In this document: positions 38,903 through 47,587 of the stretch, piece after piece | Layout: every line of letters starts with the position of its first letter | Position numbering within the stretch: the first letter of the stretch is position 1 | Assembly (NCBI GenBank): GCA_024642505.1 | Contig: JAHEAZ010000007.1 | Coordinates: forward strand, 1 to 64,000 | Direction: 5' to 3' | DNA from: Gammaproteobacteria bacterium | GTDB lineage: Bacteria > Pseudomonadota > Gammaproteobacteria > Steroidobacterales > Steroidobacteraceae | Length of the DNA: 64,000 nt | The notes under the pieces: generated by a model | What the model was told of the DNA's origin: nothing | The model's input: only the letters and a program-made list of their open reading frames with translations | The model's database searches: none | Made by a program: the position numbers and the translations under genes

Positions 38903-40875
38903 GGATCGTCTATTCGGACGTGCTGGTGATTGGCGGCGGCCTGGCCGGGCTGCGCGTGGCCATTGGCGTGCGCCGCCGCGGCTTCGACCCGCTGGTGCTG
39001 TCGCTGGTACCACCCAAGCGTTCGCACTCGGTCGCGGCGCAAGGCGGTATGCAGGCGAGCCTCGGCAACGTCATCAAGGGAGACGGCGACAACGAAGACG
39101 TGCACTTCGAGGACACCGTCCGCGGTAGTGACTGGGGCGCCGACCAGCAGGTCGTCCGGATGTTCGTCAACACCGCCCCCAAGGCAGTGCGCGAGTTGGC
39201 GGCCTGGGGCGTTCCCTGGAGCCGGGTCCGGCGCGGCGACCGCGAAGTCATCATCAATGGCCAGAAGGTGACGCTGACCGAGCGCGATGAGGCGCATGGC
39301 CTGATCGCGCAGCGCGATTTCGGTGGCACCAAGAAGTGGCGCACCTGCTATGCGTCGGACGGTACTGGCCATTCGATGCTGTTCGCCATGGGCGACCGCG
39401 CCATTGCCGAGGGAATTCCCGTGCTGGAGCGGACCGAGGCGCTGGCGTTGATCCATGACGGACGGCGCTGCCACGGCGCGGTGGTACGCGACCTGATTAC
39501 CGGTGAACTCGCTGCCTGCGTGGCGCGCGCGACCGTGGTAGCAACCGGCGGCGCCGGCCGACTCTATCGCGTCACCACCAACGCGGTCATCAACGAGGGC
39601 ATCGGCCACGCCCTGGCGCTCGAGACCGGCGTAGCCGCACTCGGCAACATGGAGGCGGTCCAGTTTCATCCGACCGGCATCTTCCCGGCCGGCATCCTGG
39701 TCACCGAGGGCTGCCGCGGTGATGGCGGATTGCTGCGCGACGCTGAGGGACACCGCTTCATGCCGGACTACGAGCCGGAAAAGAAGGAACTGGCCTCGCG
39801 CGACGTCGTCTCGCGGCGCATGGAAGAGCACATCAAGAAAGGCCACGCCCACAAGTCACGCTTCGGTGAGCACCTGTGGCTCGACATCACGCTGCTCGGA
39901 CGGGCGCATATCGAGCGTAATCTGCGCGAGGTCAAGGACATCTGTCGCTACTTCCTGGGGCTGGACCCGGCCGACAAGTGGATCCCGGTACGCCCTGCGC
40001 AGCACTACACCATGGGCGGCGTGCGCACCGATCACACCGGCCAGAATCCATCGCTTGCCGGGCTCTTCGCTGCTGGCGAGTCGGCTTGCTGGGACATGCA
40101 CGGCTTCAACCGCCTGGGTGGAAATTCCGTGGCGGAGACAGTCGTGGCTGGCATGATCGTCGGCGAGTTTGTGGCTGACTACTGCGAAGGTGCCGAACTC
40201 GAGGTTTCCACTGGCCTGGTGCGCGAGTTCATCGCGCGCGAGCAGGCCTATCTCGACGGTCTGTGCAGCGGCGGCGGCAAGGAAGACCCGTCGGCACTAC
40301 GGGTCGCCATGCAGGAAATCATGACCGCAAAGGTCGGTATCTTCCGCGACGGCGGCGACCTTGCAGCCGCGGTGGAAGAGTTGCGCGAGTTGTATGTCCG
40401 CAGCAACGGCATCGTCGTGGCGAGCCGGGCCGCGGGCGCGAATCCGGAGCTGGTCACCGCCTATCGCACGCAGAAGATGCTGCGCCTGGCACTGACCGTC
40501 GCCGGCGGCGCGCTGGCCCGCACCGAAAGCCGTGGTGCCCACTTCCGTGCCGACTATCCGCAGCGCAACGACCAGCAGTGGCTCAAGCGAACGTTGGCAA
40601 CGTGGCCCAATCCCGAGGCAGACCTGCCGACGCTGTCCTATGAGCCGCTCGACGTGATGACCATGGAACTGCCGCCCGGCTGGCGTGGTTATGGCGCGCG
40701 TAACCAGATCGAGCATCCGGACACCGAGCGGCGAGCGCAACAGGTGGCCGAAGTACGCGAAAGATTGTCCGGAGAAGGGCGCTTCGCCGTGCAAGAGGCG
40801 CTCATGCCCTACGAACAGCTGCTGCCCGAGTCGATCCGCGGCCGCAACGAGAGGCTCGGGGAGAAGTTGCCATGA
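38899..40875 (+). CDS. frdA: Fumarate reductase/succinate dehydrogenase flavoprotein subunit
   Basis: [92 protein letters not shown]. Confidence 0.95.
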   Translation: MRIVYSDVLVIGGGLAGLRVAIGVRRRGFDPLVLSLVPPKRSHSVAAQGGMQASLGNVIKGDGDNEDVHFEDTVRGSDWGADQQVVRMFVNTAPKAVRELAAWGVPWSRVRRGDREVIINGQKVTLTERDEAHGLIAQRDFGGTKKWRTCYASDGTGHSMLFAMGDRAIAEGIPVLERTEALALIHDGRRCHGAVVRDLITGELAACVARATVVATGGAGRLYRVTTNAVINEGIGHALALETGVAALGNMEAVQFHPTGIFPAGILVTEGCRGDGGLLRDAEGHRFMPDYEPEKKELASRDVVSRRMEEHIKKGHAHKSRFGEHLWLDITLLGRAHIERNLREVKDICRYFLGLDPADKWIPVRPAQHYTMGGVRTDHTGQNPSLAGLFAAGESACWDMHGFNRLGGNSVAETVVAGMIVGEFVADYCEGAELEVSTGLVREFIAREQAYLDGLCSGGGKEDPSALRVAMQEIMTAKVGIFRDGGDLAAAVEELRELYVRSNGIVVASRAAGANPELVTAYRTQKMLRLALTVAGGALARTESRGAHFRADYPQRNDQQWLKRTLATWPNPEADLPTLSYEPLDVMTMELPPGWRGYGARNQIEHPDTERRAQQVAEVRERLSGEGRFAVQEALMPYEQLLPESIRGRNERLGEKLP

Positions 40876-41606
40876 CCGCCTCTACCGATGTGCGCCGCCT
40901 GAGGATCCACGTCCTGCGCTACAACCCGGCCGAGCCGGAGAAAGCCGCACGGATCCAGACCTACGAGCTCGACGAGGCCGAGGGCATGACGCTGTTCATC
41001 GTGCTCTCGGAGCTGCGCGAGAAGCATGACCCGTCGCTGCAGTTCGACTTCGTCTGCCGCGCCGGCGTCTGTGGCAGCTGCGGCATGGTCGTCAACGGCC
41101 AGCCGGGGCTGGCCTGCCGGACGCTTACCGCTGAACTGCCTGCCGACATCACGCTCGCGCCGCTGCCGACCTTCGAATTGATCGGCGACCTGTCGGTCAA
41201 CACCGGCAAGTGGATGCGCGAGATGACCGAGCGCCTGGAGGCCTGGGTCCACGCGAAGCAGCAGGAGGTGGACCTTCGGCGTCATGAGGAACACATGGAT
41301 CCGGATCTCGCCGACGAGGTCTACGAGCTTGACCGCTGCATCGAATGTGGTTGTTGTGTAGCGGCTTGCGGCACGGCCCACATGCGTACCGATTTCGTCG
41401 GCGCGGTCGGGCTCAACAAGGTCGCGCGCTTCAGCCTCGACCCTCGCGACGGACGCACCGACGCCGACATGTACGAGCTGGTGGGAAATGATGACGGGGT
41501 CTTCGGCTGCATGTCGCTGCTGGCCTGCAACGACCTGTGTCCAAAGGAGCTGCCGCTGCAGTCGCAGATCGCCTACCTCAGGCGGCGGATGGCGAAGCAG
41601 GCGTAG
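40872..41606 (+). CDS. frdB: Fumarate reductase/succinate dehydrogenase iron-sulfur subunit
   Basis: [53 protein letters not shown]. Confidence 0.95.
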   Translation: MTASTDVRRLRIHVLRYNPAEPEKAARIQTYELDEAEGMTLFIVLSELREKHDPSLQFDFVCRAGVCGSCGMVVNGQPGLACRTLTAELPADITLAPLPTFELIGDLSVNTGKWMREMTERLEAWVHAKQQEVDLRRHEEHMDPDLADEVYELDRCIECGCCVAACGTAHMRTDFVGAVGLNKVARFSLDPRDGRTDADMYELVGNDDGVFGCMSLLACNDLCPKELPLQSQIAYLRRRMAKQA

Positions 41607-41611
41607 AAAAA

Positions 41612-41687
41612 GGGGACATTCCTGTCTTCCTTTCCGCTGACCGGGAGAAGACCCCGGCCGGTGGAAAAGAAAAACAGCAACGTCCCC
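41612..41687. repeat. Large imperfect palindrome (about 76 bp) between frdB and a convergent gene
   Basis: GGGGACATTCCTGTCTTCCTTTCCGCTGACCGGG vs reverse complement of right arm GGGGACGTTGCTGTTTTTCTTTTCCACCGGCCGGG. Confidence 0.7.
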
Positions 41688-41714
41688 TGATTGCCCGGCT
41701 GGTACCGGGTCCGA

Positions 41715-42200
41715 CTACTTCCTGGTGTAGGTTCCTTCGAATCGTGCGATGACCTTGCCGTCGGAAAATTCGGCGAGGTTCTTCGTCGTGCCGCTCGCGG
41801 TGATGCCGTCCAGCTGGCCGGTTCCGCCAAGGTGGGTCCAGCGAACCATGCCGTCCGCACCCAGTTCGATGCGGATCCACCAGATATCTCCGGTAGCGGT
41901 GATGCCGTCGCAATAGCCGTTCCCGCCCAGCGGCGCGCCGTCCTTCGAGAACACATAGGTCGCCATGCACTCCTGGCTCGCGAGGTTGAACGGATTGGCG
42001 GCATCGTCGGTCATGACGTTCACCTTGAACCGCATGCGCTTGGCCACGCGATCGCCCGACAGCGGAATCGATGCAGTTTCCTTCTGGGTGCCCGCGACAT
42101 GGCCACTGAGGTCTGCCGCGCTGGCCCCGGTGGCCGAGAGCGCGAGCGTCAGCGCGGCTGCGGAAATTGCGGCGACGCCTGAAGCAGGTGATCTATTCAT
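41715..42200 (-). CDS. Secreted hypothetical protein
   Basis: Signal peptide AISAAALTLALSATGASA; mature ADLSGHVAGTQKETASIPLSGDRVAKRMRFKVNVMTDDAANPFNLASQECMATYVFSKDG. Confidence 0.75.
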   Translation of the reverse strand: MNRSPASGVAAISAAALTLALSATGASAADLSGHVAGTQKETASIPLSGDRVAKRMRFKVNVMTDDAANPFNLASQECMATYVFSKDGAPLGGNGYCDGITATGDIWWIRIELGADGMVRWTHLGGTGQLDGITASGTTKNLAEFSDGKVIARFEGTYTRK

Positions 42201-42362
42201 GATTTCATCCCCCTCTGTGTCATTGGTGTTGGGGAAGACGCATGGCCGGGCTCGCCGGAAGCGGACCGACTTCGTATTGCGCTCCCCGGGTGACACCTTA
42301 CGCCCGTGGGACACTGATGTGAAACCCGACTCCGAGCCGGGAAATCGGCGCAGTCACTGCTG

Positions 42363-44636
42363 TCAGAAGGCAATCCTGATGCCCGCCAGCACCGTCCTGG
42401 GTGCGCCTGGGCGGGCGCCTGACGGCCGAAAGGCGACGTTGTAGGCCTCGTTGGTCAGGTTCTGAACGCTGGCAAACAGGCTGGTACGGTCGCCGAGGTC
42501 GAATTCGCCACGGAGGTCCACCAGCGTTCGGCTGTCGATCCGTTGCGCCGGCGGGATCGGTCCCGAGCCGGCCACAGAGCGTGCCTCGTCCACGTAATTC
42601 ACTGCGAGGTACGCGCGCCAGCGGTCTGCCTCGAGGCCGGCACTGAGCGTAAGCTGGTGCTCCGGGACCATCGGCAGCCTGTCGCCCGCAACGACGTCGC
42701 TCCACTCGCCGAAGTCGCTGTCGAAGCTCGTTTCAAACTCGCCCCGCGTCCAGGTGTAGACGGCGGACAGCGGCAGCGCGATTCGCGTCGAGAAGGCCGC
42801 GGCCGCATCGTAGCTGGCGACGAGCTCGAGACCGTGTACGCGCGCGGCACCGCCGTCGTACTGGTCGCCGATGGTGCAGCCGCCGCCCGTGGAGGCGGTA
42901 CAGGTGCCGACGAGGTTCTGGTAGTCCACCAGGAATGCCATCGCCTCCAGTGATCCTGGGCCGCGGTCGTAGCGGATGCCTGCCTCGTAGTTCCAGGACA
43001 GTTCCTCGTCGGCGTCGGAGCCTGGCGCCGGATTGACGAAGCCGCGGTGTACGCCGCCGACCAAAAGCAGGCTGTCAGTCAACGCATAGGTCGCGCCGAG
43101 TCCTGGCAGGAATGCATCCACCGTGTTGCGGGAGACCGCGCCCGGGCCGTCGCGGTCCGGGTTCGACCCGCCCCAGTTGCTACGCTTCAGGTCGATGACC
43201 TCGTAGCGCAGGCCGGGCGTCAGCGTCCAGTCGCTCCACTCGACGGTGTCGCGCAGGTACAGGGCCCAGGCCGCGGCCTGGCCGACCCGGTTGTCCTGCG
43301 TGCCGGGCGCTCCAGCCGAGGTCAGGAGCATGAAGCCATCGATCATCTGGTAGCGGTCGTCGTTCTGGAACCGGTCCTCCTCGTCCTGGTGGTAGCGGAC
43401 CGACAGCTCGAGGTTGTGGCTCGCTCCGCCTGAGTCGAATCCGAGGCCCAGCACGGCCTGGATCCCGGCTGCGTAATACTGGCGCGAGTTATTGCGCACG
43501 CGCAGTGCGCCGGGGGCGCTGCTCGAGCCCGCCTCGCCGACCAGCGCGGCGTACTCGACAGGGTAGGCGGCCGGATCTGCGAGTACGTTCGTCAGGCTGG
43601 AGTATCCGGTGTCCGTCGCGTTACGGACGTCGTTTAGCTTGTACCAGGCCCGCTGGGTCTTGGTGTAGTACGCCAGCGTCGTCAGGCCGACGCGGTCGTC
43701 AAAGTCGATTCGGTGGGTGGCCTGCCAGGTCTGGTGTTCGACCTGCAAGTTGTCGACCTGGCTGCCACGGTAGCGGCGATAGGGGTCCACCCGAAAATCG
43801 TCCAGGGCCAGGCCGAGGTAGGTCTCGTCCGAATCCTCGTCCGAATACTGGATCTTCAACTCCAGCGACTGCGGGCGTGCGGTGCCGGCCTTGGAGCGGA
43901 GGGCGAGCTTGGCGATGTAGTCCTGAATGGCAAAACCGGTGTCACCGCCTGAGTCCAGTTCCTTGAAGCCGTCGGAGGACTCCTGCAGCGTCTCGAGACT
44001 GACGCCGACGTCGAAGGCACCGCTGGTGCCGGCCCACCCCCCCAGGATGCCGTGACCACGCCAGGTGCCATGCTCGCCGCCGGAAACATCGATTTTGCCC
44101 GCCGCGCCCTCGCCGGGCGTACCTGGAATCGGCGTCGAGTACATGCCAAGCGCGCCGGCCACCGTCTGTGGCCCGTACTTGATGGCGGCCGGTCCCTTAC
44201 TGACCTCGATCGCATGCATGCGCGGTGTGCGCGGGAAGTAGTACGCCGACGGCGCCGAGTAGGGTGCAGGCGCGATTGGCACGCCGTCCTCCATCACCGC
44301 GATCTTGGCGTTGCGGTCGGTGCCCGATCCGCGGATACCGATGCTCGGGCGGATTCCGAAACCTTCCTCCTCGACAATGTTCAGGCCGGGAACCTGCCTG
44401 AGCACGCGGTTGATGTCCGAATAGGCCTGCTGCTCGAGCACGCCCTGGTCGAGGAAATGAACCGAACCGCCAACCTCGCGTGCATCGAGCTTCGACGCCG
44501 TGACCACGATGCGGTCGAGCAGGGCGACCTCGGCTTGAGCGCTGGTTCCGGAGGCGTCCGCCAGGGCAGCAGGTCCGCTGGCGAAAAGGGGCGTAGCAAC
44601 GGCGATTGCAAGAAGAGAGTGGGAGCGGCAAGCCAT
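42363..44636 (-). CDS. TonB-dependent outer-membrane receptor (FecA/siderophore type)
   Basis: DRIVVTASKLD TonB box region; plug INRVLRQVPGLNIVEEEGFGIRPSIGIRGSGTDRN; C-terminal LFASVQNLTNEAYNVAFRPSGARPGAPRTVLAGIRIAF. Confidence 0.93.
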   Translation of the reverse strand: MACRSHSLLAIAVATPLFASGPAALADASGTSAQAEVALLDRIVVTASKLDAREVGGSVHFLDQGVLEQQAYSDINRVLRQVPGLNIVEEEGFGIRPSIGIRGSGTDRNAKIAVMEDGVPIAPAPYSAPSAYYFPRTPRMHAIEVSKGPAAIKYGPQTVAGALGMYSTPIPGTPGEGAAGKIDVSGGEHGTWRGHGILGGWAGTSGAFDVGVSLETLQESSDGFKELDSGGDTGFAIQDYIAKLALRSKAGTARPQSLELKIQYSDEDSDETYLGLALDDFRVDPYRRYRGSQVDNLQVEHQTWQATHRIDFDDRVGLTTLAYYTKTQRAWYKLNDVRNATDTGYSSLTNVLADPAAYPVEYAALVGEAGSSSAPGALRVRNNSRQYYAAGIQAVLGLGFDSGGASHNLELSVRYHQDEEDRFQNDDRYQMIDGFMLLTSAGAPGTQDNRVGQAAAWALYLRDTVEWSDWTLTPGLRYEVIDLKRSNWGGSNPDRDGPGAVSRNTVDAFLPGLGATYALTDSLLLVGGVHRGFVNPAPGSDADEELSWNYEAGIRYDRGPGSLEAMAFLVDYQNLVGTCTASTGGGCTIGDQYDGGAARVHGLELVASYDAAAAFSTRIALPLSAVYTWTRGEFETSFDSDFGEWSDVVAGDRLPMVPEHQLTLSAGLEADRWRAYLAVNYVDEARSVAGSGPIPPAQRIDSRTLVDLRGEFDLGDRTSLFASVQNLTNEAYNVAFRPSGARPGAPRTVLAGIRIAF

Positions 44637-44687
44637 CTCGAGATCTCCGGCGAGTGCGTCCGGGCCCACGTGGGCCGGCGACGGAAA

Positions 44688-44729
44688 CTTTATGAGAATC
44701 GCTTACCGATGTAAATGAGAATCACTCGT
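44688..44729 (-). promoter_or_regulatory. Candidate tandem Fur boxes upstream of TonB-dependent receptor
   Basis: CTTTATGAGAATCGCTTAC (44688-44706) and GTAAATGAGAATCACTCGT (44711-44729) match GATAATGATAATCATTATC at about 11 and 12 of 19 positions. Confidence 0.5.
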
Positions 44730-44880
44730 ATTTAAGTACAAGCCACAATGAGACACTGCACAGTGGAATGGCTTGGGTACCTGCGCGTACATCCGCCCTT
44801 CTCGGGAGGCAATTCAGCGGGCCGCCCCAGCACTTCGGGCGCCGCCTGAGGCACCCGAAATAAGTAAAATGGCCGGGATT

Positions 44881-45363
44881 TCAGTCGCGGAAGTTCTTGA
44901 ATTGAAAGGGTAAGCCGAGCTCGCTCTGCTTGATGAGCGCCATCGCTGACTGCAGGTCGTCGCGCTGCTTGCCGGTGACCCGCAGCTGGTCCCCCTGGAT
45001 TGCCGCCTGCACTTTCAGCTTGGAATCCTTGAGCAGCCTCTGCAGCTTCTTGCCAGTGTCCTGGTCGATGCCGTGGCGAAAGGTCACCAGCTGCCGGGCC
45101 GCGTTCAGGGTGACTTCCGGGTCCTTGGGCTCGAGGCAGGCGGCATCGATGCCGCGCTTGGCGACTTTAAGGGTCAGGATGTCGAGCATCTGCTTGAGCT
45201 GGAAGTCGACCTGGGCGTGCAGGGTGACGGTGAAGTCCTTCAGCTCGTACCTTGCGCCCGTGTCCTTGAAGTCGAAGCGCTGGGACACCTCGCGGTTGGC
45301 CTGGTCGACCGCGTTGTTCAGCTCGTGGTGATCGATCTCGGAAACGACGTCGAAGGAAGGCAT
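44881..45363 (-). CDS. YajQ family cyclic di-GMP/nucleotide-binding protein
   Basis: MPSFDVVSEIDHHELNNAVDQANREVSQRFDFKDTGARYELKD..VQAAIQGDQLRVTGKQRDDLQSAMALIK. Confidence 0.95.
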   Translation of the reverse strand: MPSFDVVSEIDHHELNNAVDQANREVSQRFDFKDTGARYELKDFTVTLHAQVDFQLKQMLDILTLKVAKRGIDAACLEPKDPEVTLNAARQLVTFRHGIDQDTGKKLQRLLKDSKLKVQAAIQGDQLRVTGKQRDDLQSAMALIKQSELGLPFQFKNFRD

Positions 45364-45390
45364 GGGCGCATTATAAGGCAGCGGCGCGCA

Positions 45391-46233
45391 TTACAACTCA
45401 ACGTAGCCGCGCCCCAGTTCAACGACTTCACCCGCCACGAAGACGCGGCGCTCGTTGTCGATGCGCAGTCGCAGTGTCGATGGCCGGCCGGCCTGCTCGC
45501 CCTGCGAGATTGTCCGGGCCAGCGGCAGCTCGGCGTGTTGCGCGAGGTACCAGCCCCCGAGGTTCGCCGTCGCGCTGCCCGTGGCAGGGTCCTCGAGCAC
45601 CGAGTCCGCCTTGCTGAAGAAGAATCGTGAAACCAGCGCGCCGGGACCGGCCGGAGCGAAGACGTACACCTGCGCCCAGGGTCCATCCGCCGTGACCGCC
45701 ACCAGTGCCTGGTAATGGACTCGCACGCGCCGGACCGCGTCTTCGCTCACCAGCGGCACGATCAGCTGTTCGCTGCCCGTGTTGACCCAAAGTGGCGGGC
45801 CAGCCACCTCCGCGGCCTCCAGCCCGAGTGCGGTCGACAGGTCCGGGATCGAGGCTCGCGGTACCCGCACCGTCGCTGCGTTGGCCCGCAGTTCCCAGCG
45901 GCCAGACCCCGCACTGACGGGAATTACGCCGACGTTCAGTTCCAGTGCTACCGCGTCCCCGAGGCTCATCAGCGACTGCAGCACTTGTGCTGTTCCCAGC
46001 GTCGGGTGCCCGGCGAAGGGCATCTCATAACCGGGCGTAAAGATCCGTACGCGGGCATCCGCAACGTCAGATGGAAAGATGAATGTGGTCTCCGACAGGT
46101 TGAACTGCAAAGCCAGGGCCTGCATCTGCCCGTCGCTCAGGCCCTGCGCATCCTCGAAGACACACAGGGGATTGCCGGTGAGTCTTCCCCCTTTCCGGGT
46201 GAATACGTTGACCAGTCGATACTGAAGGCGCAT
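45391..46233 (-). CDS. PhzF family protein (phenazine biosynthesis-like)
   Basis: MRLQYRLVNVFTRKGGRLTGNPLCVFEDAQGLSDGQMQALALQFNLSETTFIFP; MPFAGHPTLGTA; EDPATGSATANLGGWYL. Confidence 0.93.
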   Translation of the reverse strand: MRLQYRLVNVFTRKGGRLTGNPLCVFEDAQGLSDGQMQALALQFNLSETTFIFPSDVADARVRIFTPGYEMPFAGHPTLGTAQVLQSLMSLGDAVALELNVGVIPVSAGSGRWELRANAATVRVPRASIPDLSTALGLEAAEVAGPPLWVNTGSEQLIVPLVSEDAVRRVRVHYQALVAVTADGPWAQVYVFAPAGPGALVSRFFFSKADSVLEDPATGSATANLGGWYLAQHAELPLARTISQGEQAGRPSTLRLRIDNERRVFVAGEVVELGRGYVEL

Positions 46234-46319
46234 CGCTATCTCCGGGAATCCGCTGGGTGATCACGGCGTGGCGACTCTCTTGCCACCAAGAAGGTCCGGT
46301 CGCGCCGCGATCCGGCCAG

Positions 46320-47582
46320 CTAGGCCTCCGCCAGTAACTGGTCGATCAGCGCGCTGAACTCGCTGACGAATTCGTCGTAGTGGACGCCGGTCGCCGGTCC
46401 GCTGAAGCCGGTGTGGGTATAGCGTATCCGGCCGGCGCGATCGAGCACCAGCAAGGTCGGATAGGCGAAGAACTTCTTGAGCTGCGGCAGCGCACTCTGA
46501 ACAGCTCCCGGCCCATAGCTGCCGGCGATCAGCACCGGGTAGCCGATGTTGAACTTGTCGGCGAAGTTGCGCACTGATGCGGAAGCCGATGCAAAGTCAT
46601 CGGTGTACTCGAACATCAGCTGCACTACCTCAAGCCCGCGCTCCCGGCGGGTGGGCAGGAAGTCGCGTAGGAATGCAGCCTCGTCGTGGCAATTAGGGCA
46701 CCAGGTGCCGCCGATGGTGATGATCACCAGCTTGTCACGGAACCGCTCGTCGGTCAGCGAGACGTCGTTTCCGTTGATATCCGGGAAAGCGAAGCTCAAC
46801 GGACCGCCTGCGGTGTCGACCACAGTCAGGTCCGACACGTCGGCCAGCTGCGCAGCGGCGTCCCGATATCCGGAAAGTTGCCGAAACGTCCCCGTACCGG
46901 AGCGGAGTTCACCCTCAAGCGTGCCGTCAGGCGCGAGCCGGGCGACGTACAGGTAGGCATGGCCACCGTCGAAGCGCGACAGGAATACCGTGTCGCCGCG
47001 CGCCTCACCGGCGATGTAGCGGTCGTCGCCGGACTCCCGCAGCACCGTGCCGGTGACTACGTGGCCCTGCTGGGTGAATTCGGCGATTCCGGTCGACTCC
47101 GTCCCGGTTGCTGGATCGCGGAATGCAAGCTGCCAGCGGCCGCTGAAGTCTGCATTGGACGCGGAAGGGACCGGAAAGAAGCGCCAGGAGATGCCGCGCC
47201 CGGCAACCAGATGAGCGCTGCGGGTCTCGCCCTTCGGCCGCAGGAAAGTGACCTCGCCCCGGAGTTCACCGTCGACCAGCCGCGCCTCGAGTCGGTGCGG
47301 ATAGCCGGGCATACCCATGCTGATGTGCCCACCATCGATGACGACGTCGGTGACCCTGGCCCGCTCGGGCCCATTGATCAGCCAGGCGACATCGCGTCCG
47401 TCTTCACGGGCAATCTCGAGCCCGAAAGGCAGGTCGCCTCCGGTCACCGTCAGAACCCCGCGCCAGGTACCGTAGATCGGTTCCGGCTCCGGCTTTGCCC
47501 GACCGCAGCCGGCCAGCAATACAGCGGCCGCGACCAGGCACAGCAGGCCGCGCGCCAGCGTCCGCGGGAGACAGCCAGCCAT
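46320..47582 (-). CDS. TlpA-like thioredoxin-fold lipoprotein with large N-terminal domain
   Basis: Lipobox AAVLLAGCGR; C-terminal redoxin FRDKLVIITIGGTWCPNCHDEAAFLRDFLPTRRERGLEVVQLMFEYTD. Confidence 0.85.
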   Translation of the reverse strand: MAGCLPRTLARGLLCLVAAAVLLAGCGRAKPEPEPIYGTWRGVLTVTGGDLPFGLEIAREDGRDVAWLINGPERARVTDVVIDGGHISMGMPGYPHRLEARLVDGELRGEVTFLRPKGETRSAHLVAGRGISWRFFPVPSASNADFSGRWQLAFRDPATGTESTGIAEFTQQGHVVTGTVLRESGDDRYIAGEARGDTVFLSRFDGGHAYLYVARLAPDGTLEGELRSGTGTFRQLSGYRDAAAQLADVSDLTVVDTAGGPLSFAFPDINGNDVSLTDERFRDKLVIITIGGTWCPNCHDEAAFLRDFLPTRRERGLEVVQLMFEYTDDFASASASVRNFADKFNIGYPVLIAGSYGPGAVQSALPQLKKFFAYPTLLVLDRAGRIRYTHTGFSGPATGVHYDEFVSEFSALIDQLLAEA

Positions 47583-47587
47583 GGCGC

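Noticed and set aside
37654-40875. 1073-aa ORF in the track covering UDG, frdC and frdA
   Set aside because: The real FrdA starts at 38899; the upstream part is an out-of-frame read-through of the UDG and frdC genes without family resemblance.
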